Positions 19,771 through 27,353 of a stretch of 27,353 bases of DNA are shown piece after piece. The DNA is from Cylindrobasidium torrendii FP15055 ss-10. Its lineage: Eukaryota; Basidiomycota; Agaricomycetes; Agaricales; Physalacriaceae. The stretch covers positions 1 to 27,353 of the forward strand of contig KN880729.1 of NCBI GenBank assembly GCA_000934385.1, in the 5' to 3' direction. Under the pieces are notes generated by a model. It had not been told where the DNA came from. It was given only the letters and a program-made list of their open reading frames with translations, and ran no database searches. Made by a program: the position numbers and the translations under genes. Numbering within the stretch: position 1 is the stretch's first letter; every line of letters starts with the position of its first letter.

Positions 19771-22700
19771 CTAGATATAGTACATCGTGCGACTCATCAC
19801 TGAGTTAACCTAGTTCATCATCAGCATACACATCCACGACAAACAAAGAGAAATCACTCACTCCATTGCCCCAAATCTGGACGGCCCTCCTCCACACCTT
19901 GTCCGCCTCCTCAATCTTATCACCTCTCGACCCAACAGTGCTAGCCGTATCCTCCATCATCATCTTGCTCAGGTAGCACCGTCCGCGCTCACAGGCGAGA
20001 TCGGCGTAGTACGCTGCCGGGATGAGCGAGACGCCCTTGGTCGCACGAGCATACAAGTAACTAGCAGAGTGCGTCCCGCACTGGATCTCGTCCGGCCCAA
20101 GGTTGTTCTCGTCGTAGACAATGTTATAGTGGGTCGACTTGACGGTGCCCTGCAGACCGGCATGCGCCTGGAGGTAGAAGTCATAGTCGAAGCTGCGAGA
20201 CCGAGTCAGCGAGAGATAACGGAGAAGGGAACCAGAACGCACATCCCGACGATACCCTTGTCGACGACCATGCCAGCGGTCGTGTTTCCCTTGTTATCTG
20301 CGTGCTGCATTGACGTAGCAATGGGCCTACGAGACGAGTAAGTCAGGAAGTCAACGTGGAGAACACAATCGTTATATACCTAGCGTGATGGCGCTTCCCA
20401 CAGATGATGACGGATACCTTTGGTTTGTACGTCGGGCCTCCTGCACGGTGCGCTGCCCTCTGGATACCTGGCACCTCGTCGTTCACAACAATATCATACT
20501 GACCCTGCAAACTCTGTGAGAACTCCCTCTGGATCGAAGGAGGCAGCTGCATACCTCGCTGACACCATCCCTGAACACGAAGATCCGCTGAGGAAGGATC
20601 TTGTTCACTTCCTTGAAGACAAGCAACCTCTCCGCAAGGATCTGGTCGAGCTCATCAACAACCTCCTTCGAAAACTTGCGCAGCTCAAGATCTGGACGTT
20701 GGATACGCAGGCTGGCCGGGTAATGGACGAAGTTCTTGTCGATGGAGGCGACCACGGCGACGATGGAGGGGGTTCCGAGAGGCATCCCCGGACCCGGATG
20801 GGTCACGTCGATTCCGACGACCATTGTCGACTGCTTGTTTAGCCAGGCCATCTGCGCGTCCTCGATCTTGTGGTTGATCCCGCCGAGCTTCGTGTTGATC
20901 TTCAGCGCGACGTTGGACAAGTACTGGTCCTGCTTGTTGGGAGGTCCAAACGCCTTCTCGAGTTGCATGCAGATCGTGGGCACGCCGAGCTCAACATCGC
21001 CGATGCGCTGGGTAGGTAGAAATAAGCATCTACAAGAGAACGCACAGACGAGGACGTACCTTCAAACCGGGATAGATGTAATTGTCCCGGTGTACGAGCA
21101 GAACCAGAATGAACGTCGGTTTCCCCAGCGCGGTGCCCTTCGCCATGACGAGATTCTTAAGGTTGTTGATGCTCTCTATTCTCCCCGGATCGTCTCTCTC
21201 GTGCTTCAGAACCCCAGTAGGGATGAGTGTCGGGGCACTACCAACTTGCATGCCGGCGCTCTGCATCTTTCTGCCAAAGGCGGTAGCCAATCCCTGGATC
21301 TCTCCAGTATTCTCGCACATTTCGCGGCCTCTCGGGGTAGTATGGTCGCGCACGATGAGGACCCACCACTTATTGACAGTGCCGCCCTTGAGGAAACGAC
21401 TTTCTGTGATGTTCCACGAGGCGTTCTTCGGCGTGATGGCTTGCTTCCCGGCGTACGATATCTTCGGAGGTTGGAGCTGCCTGGCGGGGACAATGACTTC
21501 CTCGGTGGAGACCTCCAAGCCCCAGGGGTCGTTGACCTTGTGGTCACGTAGCTTCATCTTGTCGAAGCCATCGTTCGCAATCCTGTTGGCATTGACCGCG
21601 GGAGGGTTGCACGCGAATTTGATCATATTCGCGACTTCGCGCTCGCCAAGTCGTCCGCGCAGGGGGTTACCGGGCTCGATGACACAGAGCTCGGCGGGAA
21701 TCCAGGTCTTCTTGGACGGGCTACCAAGGTTGACGACGGGAATATCATCGGCGTGTCGCAGTGTGATGTTGTATTCTAGAAGAAGTCACGCAGTGAACTG
21801 CTGATCAAAGGGAGGTACGCACTACGCTTGAAGAACTGCTCAACCGAGATAGGATTCGGGCCATACTCGTCGCATTTGAACGTCGTCTTTTTTGCCGAAA
21901 GCCTTCCAATCTCAGCAAGTTTCTGCTTGCGCTTGTAGCCCAAGTAATTTGTCGTCACTTTGATACTCTTCGCCAGATGAGGCGGCAGTCGAATATTTCC
22001 GCCGCCTGAGTTGCGAGAGAAGGCAATCAGCACGTCAGCTAAATTGCCAGGCTCAACGAAGGGAGCCATCGCGACGTTGCTGTTGATTGGGTCAATACGG
22101 TAGAGACAAACAAGGACGCGACTTACAGATTGACCATCAAGTGCTTGTAACCTGGGCGGACCGACATGAAGAAACCTCGCCAGGCTTCGATGCCCGGACC
22201 AAGATTGATGCGCTCACTCTGTCCGGGCGGAAAATAGGTCTTGTTCTGGCCAACGCGGACTCCCAGACGCTGTGGCTTGTCGCGAAGCACAAGGTTGAGG
22301 GCCGAAATGATGGGCAAAGGATCGTATGCACGTTGGGCTGGGTCGGCATTCAGGTATCTAGCAAGTGTCAAATCACCAAAGAATGCATCGAGATGACGAC
22401 CGACTGTTGCATTTCCGCCATCTTGAGCTCGTTGGCGAACTCGACGGTCACCTTGTAAACCGTTGCACCTTGCTGAGGCCCGTTCTGCCCTTTCTCGAAG
22501 TAGGGGATGGAAAGTTGAATCGCCGGGAGCTTCTGCGCGGACACGAGCCTGTCGCTACCATTGTGCGCGATGTAAGCACGGTGCGCAGCGACGCTGGGAT
22601 GAGTCTCAATGAGTTCGAAGATGCGCTCCTTGCGCTTGAGAAGGAAGTCTGAGGGGGTGATGGAAATGGAATAGTCGTATATAGCTTTTAGCTTCGAGCT

Positions 22701-23015
22701 GAACTTCAAGGCGAAGAAATTCGTTCGGAGAACGACGGCCTTGCCTGCTGTGCCAAACCCAGGCCGAGTGGGGCGCTGTGGCGAAAGAGGAACTTTCTTG
22801 AGCAAGGCAAGTAGTTTTGCCTGCTCGGGCTCCTGGAGATGGGCGGGAACGACAGCGGGGACGTTCTCTTTGTAGATGAGAGGGCCGGAAGGCGCACCAC
22901 CGCGCCCGCCTCCACGTCCGCCGCCGCCACCGCCAGGACCACCTCGTCCTCGGCCATCTCCTCGCCCGCGAAAGTTGCCTCTGTCGCCGCCGCGTCCGGT
23001 TCCTCGAGTGGACAT
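19771..23015 (-). CDS. AGO: Argonaute, RNA-silencing slicer
   Basis: Predicted 948 residues in nine exons: 23015-22405, 22357-22127, 22079-21823, 21775-21060, 21007-20555, 20504-20380, 20326-20243, 20192-19862, 19809-19771. It should bind small RNAs and guide cleavage of complementary transcripts (quelling-type RNA interference). Order: a Gly/Arg-rich RGG tail (about 1-43), N domain, linker, PAZ, MID and PIWI. PIWI has a complete catalytic set: D672 in GIDVTHPG, E713 in RIQRPDLEL, D752 in RDGVSEGQ and D890 in AYYADLA, i.e. the DEDD form used by some fungi. In the MID pocket the usual Tyr, Lys and Lys are present, but the Gln of the common TQC motif is Ile (TIC, I617). The last exon adds only 12 residues and restores the conserved aromatic C-terminus MYYI. 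Introns are 46-53 bp; the first uses an unusual GTCGGT donor. Confidence 0.92.
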
Positions 23016-23260
23016 GGTAGTAAGATGGAGAGAATGACGTGGCAGCGCAGCCGCATGAAACCCTCCTTTGCCAAACATGCCACAGCAACGTGTGTGGCGC
23101 ACTCTGAGTCACTCGCATCCGTTGTTCAACTTTGGAAGTGAAAGCGAAGAGGTTTGTACTCATTGGTGTAAATGGGAAATCCGATAGAAATTCAGGCAAA
23201 CGTACATGTACATTGCGACAACACGGAAACGTGGGAATTACCTCGTTGCTCATCGCCATC
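23016..23260. promoter_or_regulatory. Divergent promoter region, Argonaute / DUF7918-type gene
   Basis: Only 245 bp separate the start codons of the Argonaute (minus) and the first DUF7918-type gene (plus). Both promoters must lie here or overlap the leaders, which makes a shared or bidirectional promoter possible. No TATA box is evident. Inferred from layout only. Confidence 0.4.
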
Positions 23261-24555
23261 ATGGTCGAACACGGCGGCATTAGCGCGCACGTCGTCGTTG
23301 ACGGCGCCGAACTGCCCGAATACGCTTCGGAATACGACGAAGACTCCAAGAAACTTAAGTGCTGGATTCCTTCGGAAGCTGGCAAGGTTCAGTCTATCGC
23401 TGATCTACATATCATTATAATCATGGTAATCTCGCGATTTTCCATAGGAATTTACCCTCCGTCTGAAAAGAGAGACTTCCGACTATTATGGTGAAACAAG
23501 GTTTTTGGTCGACGGTCAGTGCGTTCTGGCGCGCACTTGCGAGGAAAATTCTAGTCTGTGCAGTTGCTCCGGTTTGAGAAACGGAGTCAGGTCACAGCGA
23601 CCTTTGCTATTTGCCAACACCAAAATCTCAGGTGAGTTGCATCTCCAATGTGTAGCTCCCTAGCTCAGCATCAGGACTCAGATGACGACGCGCTACTTGG
23701 CGGCAGCGTCCCTGCAGAGGTTGGAACCATTTCCATCGAACATTGGCACATAGAGAAGGGGGGTTCGCATGCGTGTAAAGATCTGAAACGGCTGTTTAAG
23801 CCCACTGGACCTGTTCATGAGAGGACAAAGCCTGTTGGGCATGTTACAATGTGCAAAACCTCCGATGAGCATTCGCACTCGCATTGAATTGACTATTTGT
23901 CCAGCCTTGGGGATGAGAGACCTTGTCCGAAGAAGAGGCTTGCTGGCCACGTCAAATATGTCAAACATCTCATCACCTTTGTCTTTCAATATCGTCCTCA
24001 AGGTGCGCTGCACGATTGGAGCAGGCTTTCATAGATTTACTGACGTGATTTCATAGAGTTTCTACGCGCTAACGGGATCGTGCCGCGTCCTAAAACTGAA
24101 GAGAATCTGACGCTCGACGGCGCAAAACCCATTTCTCCACTCACCGGCACCCCAGAACCCCGTGGAAAGAAACGCAAAGCGCCTGCTGTCCGTGATTTCA
24201 TCGACCTCACAGAGGATGACGATGGTGCAAAAGCGCATGCAGGAGAGGGGGACGATGAAGAGCAAGCAGCTATCGATGATCTCAAGGTGCGTGGTATTCG
24301 TTGAGTACATTACTGCCTTTCCGACATGGCGCTCCCAGGCGGAATTGGAGATCAAGCGCATGGAGGTCAGTCTTCGCCATCCTTTCCTAGGAAAAAATTA
24401 ACATTATTCTTCAGCTCCAGCTATCTAAACTCGAACGCCAGAAACGCAAGAAGGCAAAGTTGGCAGGTCCTTCGAAAGTAAATGGAGTCAAGGCGTCGCA
24501 GGGGAAGCCTCAGGAGAAAAGCAAGCAGGAAATGGTCAAAGAAGAGAGCGTTTAA
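23261..24555 (+). CDS. DUF7918-type protein, copy 1 (with SIM-like motif)
   Basis: Predicted 324 residues in seven exons: 23261-23386, 23448-23631, 23682-23850, 23905-24002, 24057-24286, 24339-24365, 24415-24555. The N-terminal domain (VVVDGAELPEYA, CWIPSEAGK, GPVHERTKPVGHVT, FVFQYRP) fits the Agaricomycete DUF7918 family as I recall it; no biochemical role is known. The C-terminal half differs in kind: a basic stretch GKKRKAP that may be a nuclear signal, then FIDLTEDDD, which resembles a SUMO-interacting motif, then a charged helix (AELEIKRMELQLSKLERQKR) likely to form a coiled coil, and a Lys-rich tail. Intron phases are 0, 1, 2, 1, 0, 0, the same as in the next gene. The first intron has an unusual GTTCAG donor, supported by the matching junction in the paralogue. 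Confidence 0.78.
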
Positions 24556-24713
24556 ATTAGTTGCATTCTTTTGGGTAATTTTCGCTAAAAAGTAAAAGGT
24601 CTTATGTCTTCTTATTGCGGATTGCTTTGTAGAGACCGGAATGGCGGGACTTGGTACGGTATATGATGCCATCATTGATCGGCTGGCGGTCTTGCACTCA
24701 AACGTCGACGACC

Positions 24714-25953
24714 ATGGTCTGCCTCGGAAACATCAGCGCGCGCGTCGTCGTCGATGGTGTCGGCTTGCCGGAATACGCACCAAGGTACGACGCGGAGAGG
24801 AGAGAATTATCATGCTGGATACCCTCGGAACCTGGGAAGGTCGAACCCTCGCGCATCTTGTAATTACAGCGGTTGATGCGTATGTCCTCATAGGAATTCA
24901 AAGTCTTCCTCAAGCGCAAGAACTGTGACTACCATGGGTCAGCCTCCTTCAGTGTCAATGGTGTTGTTATACGACGACAACTATCGTGGAGGGGCGAGGA
25001 TTCGGTGTTCGCGTGCGACTTTATGCGAACACGTACAAATTCTGAGCGGCCGTTACTGTTCTCAAGAATGCCACTGCCAGGTGCGTAAATCTGTTCAACC
25101 CAAGCGTGCGTATCAATGAGATTATGCTGTAGACAGCGCTGCACATCTCAACACTCCGTTACTATCGCCACAACATGGAGACATACGCATTCGCCATGGG
25201 GAGGTTCACCAAGCTGGACGCATGGAGTGCCATCAGCCAAATCCATATTTTCCCTTAGGAATGGCTCGCGATGCGCAGAAGCCGGCACCCCATTTTACAC
25301 AGTACGTGGCAAGCACAAGGATCGTCTGTTGCCAACTCACGTCCCAGGTTAGGTCAGCAAAGAGGCATCAGCAACTATGCGCCTAGCGTATACAACGAGA
25401 GTCATATCGAACATCTCATAACCGTTATCTTTCGATATCGTCCTCTGGGTGCGCGCGATGTGAAGTAGCGGATGCTCCCCCTAATGACATTTCTTTAGTT
25501 GAGCTACAAGCAAGCGGCATCGCTCCGCGCTTTCCATCAGGTCCTCTCTCGATTCCCTTACCTATGAAGACCGTGAACAACGTTCCTCTTTCCAGAAAGC
25601 GAAAGGCATCCAGCGCCGACCTCGACTCGGAGGGGACTGATCTCGAGGAGCTCGAGGTATGCCGTAGCCTTGAGTGTTGGTTTGTGTTCTAATCACGTAC
25701 GCACAGATGGAACTGGAGGTCAAGCGTTTGGAGGTAAGAATGCCCATTCGATGCTGAACGTCCGTCCTGAGTCTTTTTTAAGCTTCGTATCGCCTGGCTC
25801 TTGAAACAGAAGCGCAAGAAGGCGAGATTGGACATAACCCTGCAGGTCCATGCGGAGACATCCCCGAAAGTGAGAGTCAAAGCGGAGCGTGGTCAGCGCA
25901 CACTCATCGCCGCTGGGAAGGGAACGCCTGCAATTAAAAAGGAGAGGCTTTAG
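24714..25953 (+). CDS. DUF7918-type protein, copy 2 (tandem paralogue)
   Basis: Predicted 312 residues in seven exons: 24714-24839, 24894-25080, 25133-25301, 25348-25448, 25499-25656, 25707-25733, 25783-25953. The first 42 residues share 27 identities with copy 1 (VVVDG, LPEYA, CWIPSE). Exons 1, 3 and 6 have exactly the same lengths (126, 169, 27 nt) and all intron phases match, so the pair arose by tandem duplication. The middle has diverged strongly, but the closing FRYRP and the helix MELEVKRLELRIAWLLKQKR remain. A basic RKRKAS stretch takes the place of GKKRKAP. The IDLTEDDD motif of copy 1 is missing here. The gap to copy 1 is only 158 bp, so its promoter is very short or overlaps the 3' flank of copy 1. 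Confidence 0.75.
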
Positions 25954-26908
25954 GCCCTCCTCAACCAATCATTTGCTTTACGATGTTCTTACAGACCGGT
26001 CATGATGGGTCATGATGTTATCTCAAGACAACTGCTATCTTCGACAAAAATCTCATCATCATCAGCCCCTAGAAAAGGCGCTCGAGTCACATGACCGCGT
26101 TTGTTCAATGTATTTCTCCCGAGCCTTTCTGTCAGGGATCGCTCAACACATACAGTACTTACTCAAGTTGGAAGCCATGTTCACAGCCACTTACGTGTCT
26201 CTTGTACATGCCACCTTCGAAGCGCCCGAAGCAACAAAACTCTGTCCGAAATTGGTAGTACTTGCGCCTTCACCGCAAGACCTAAATATACTTGTTTTCA
26301 TCCATTTCTTGGCGGGTGAACATCAACCACGCGAAGTATAGTTTCCCCCTCAATCCGGTAGGTTTCTCACCCCAGCAGCCCGAAGGGTGAACATGGGATG
26401 AAGAATGGATTAAAGTGTACTGAAGTCATCCTGTACACAAGTCTGCCAATTTTCGAATGAATATCATCCACTAACCAGAATGATTTGCATCCCAATATAT
26501 CCACCCCTCAGCGGATGTCTTTTCACTACATCGGTCATCCCTTATTCACTATCCTAAAGTATATCTATAAGCTACAGAAATACACTTAATATAATACCAT
26601 TTTTAGAGTGCCCGTACGTCGTGATAATAATACTGCATGACCCCGAAGAACCGAGGCCGAGGCCGATGCTGAATAATCAGGACACAATCCCGACACATAT
26701 TGATATGATCATTGATGCGCATCAGGCTCGCATCAGTTGCATTAATTGTTGTGCGCGCCGCTCTCCCAGATGTTTGGATAGGCCCAGGGCTACATGGATA
26801 TGGAATTGAAGACAATAGCTATCAGATATTGTACTATACCACTAGTCGAAATGCTATCATAATTAAAATATAAGGTGCTAAATTGTATACGGTAAATGTA
26901 ACATACAG
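25954..26908. other. Intergenic region
   Basis: About 950 bp. The first ~50 bp (25974-25998) resemble the sequence after copy 1 (24626-24640), which suggests the duplicated unit included 3' flank. Elsewhere the sequence is AT-rich toward 26520-26900. Open frames of 60-110 codons show no recognisable content. Confidence 0.4.
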
Positions 26909-27284
26909 TCAGTGTATCTCTTCGTCAGATTCGGAGTCGGAGTCGGAGTCAGACCCACCATGACCAGCAACATCACCCGAACTTCCGCCTGCCATTGCTG
27001 ACTGTTTCTCCATTCGACGACGGTGCGCTCGAGCGTTCTTGAGATATTGCTTCACATATTCAATCACCTGCCAGTAGTTTGGGAAGCGTCGCTTGGTGAG
27101 ATAAGGATTGTCTTTACAAGCCTAGAGGGTGTCAAACAGATTCGTAAAACAGATGAACTATACACACTAGCTTGCAGATATTCCCCATAACCATTGGGTC
27201 TTGTTTACGGAATGAGAGTCCTAAATCAAGTCCAGCACGTATTGCGTTTAAGCGCATAGTGTCGTGGATTTCCGAGCGTATTTC
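26909..27284 (-). CDS. Hypothetical protein, C-terminal part, 5' end unresolved
   Basis: The last two exons of a minus-strand gene: about 27284-27168 and 27121-26909, joined across a 46-bp GT..AG intron. The readable protein runs from EIHDTMRLNAIRAGLDLGLS through DNPYLTKRRFPNYWQVIEY and an RAHRRRMEKQ basic stretch to a tail with SDSDSDSESDEE. I do not recognise the family. An in-frame stop sits just upstream of 27284, so a further intron must lead to exons beyond the window, or the gene is broken. The Asp/Ser tail comes from a GGAGTC-type repeat around 26931-26952 (plus-strand reading). Confidence 0.45.
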
Positions 27285-27353
27285 CTTTTATTTCTCATTA
27301 TTTCTATATTCGGTAGTAGTGCGCAACCTCGGCGACCGGACCGATCCGCCGAT

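Noticed and set aside
19805..19861. Acidic DDELG end of the Argonaute as the true C-terminus
   Set aside because: It requires keeping an intron with a perfect GTGAGT donor. The spliced form restores the conserved MYYI end, so the acidic end is treated as a possible isoform only.
26012..26341. Plus-strand open frame of about 109 codons
   Set aside because: It shows no motif, no splice support and no promoter signal. It is probably chance in intergenic DNA.
1..27353. tRNA, rRNA and CRISPR arrays
   Set aside because: I looked for T-loop-like GGTTCGA words in a cloverleaf context, rRNA-like stretches and regularly spaced repeats and found none that hold up.

Overview
This window is nuclear DNA from a filamentous basidiomycete, most likely an Agaricomycete of the mushroom or wood-decay type. 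The genes are broken by many very short introns (mostly 46-78 bp, GT..AG). Several proteins belong to families expanded in Agaricomycetes: a DUF6535-type membrane protein, a Goodbye-type STAND N-terminal domain, a fungal ubiquitin-like domain and DUF7918-type proteins. There are no bacterial-style operons, and I saw no rRNA, tRNA, CRISPR array or intact transposon. All gene models were spliced by hand. Each complete model keeps one reading frame across all its joins, but none has been checked against transcripts.

Left third (1-8621). An accessory-looking block holds a protein kinase-like gene (+, 1590-3091), a DUF6535-type four-pass membrane protein (-, 3839-6314) and a Goodbye/ubiquitin-like fusion (-, 6527-8621). 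A TATA-containing block occurs twice in direct orientation, at 1-315 and about 3545-3815. The mix of an adaptor-like N-terminal domain without a nucleotide-binding module, a ubiquitin-like domain, a membrane protein and a kinase resembles fungal NLR-type signalling parts. That functional link is inference only.

Middle (9640-18737). A cluster of TTAGCAT motifs (9640-9722) precedes a single-pass membrane protein (+, 9990-10739). Next come a ThDP-dependent decarboxylase/synthase-family enzyme (-, 11096-13283), a small four-pass membrane protein (+, 14263-15047) with possible orphan exons after it, a divergent forkhead-domain protein (+, 16205-17435) and a secreted rhamnogalacturonan acetylesterase (-, 17880-18737). 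The last of these fits pectin-degrading plant biomass use.

Right third (19771-27353). A nine-exon Argonaute (-, 19771-23015) has an RGG-rich N-terminus and a complete DEDD catalytic tetrad. It is divergent from two tandem paralogous DUF7918-type genes (+, 23261-24555 and 24714-25953) that share the same exon phases. A gene cut by the right edge (-, from 26909) ends in an Asp/Ser/Glu-rich tail.

Most interesting items: the Goodbye-ubiquitin-like fusion, the DUF7918 tandem pair in which only one copy carries a SUMO-interaction-like motif, the altered MID pocket and 39-nt last exon of the Argonaute, the degenerate forkhead recognition helix, and the duplicated TATA block.
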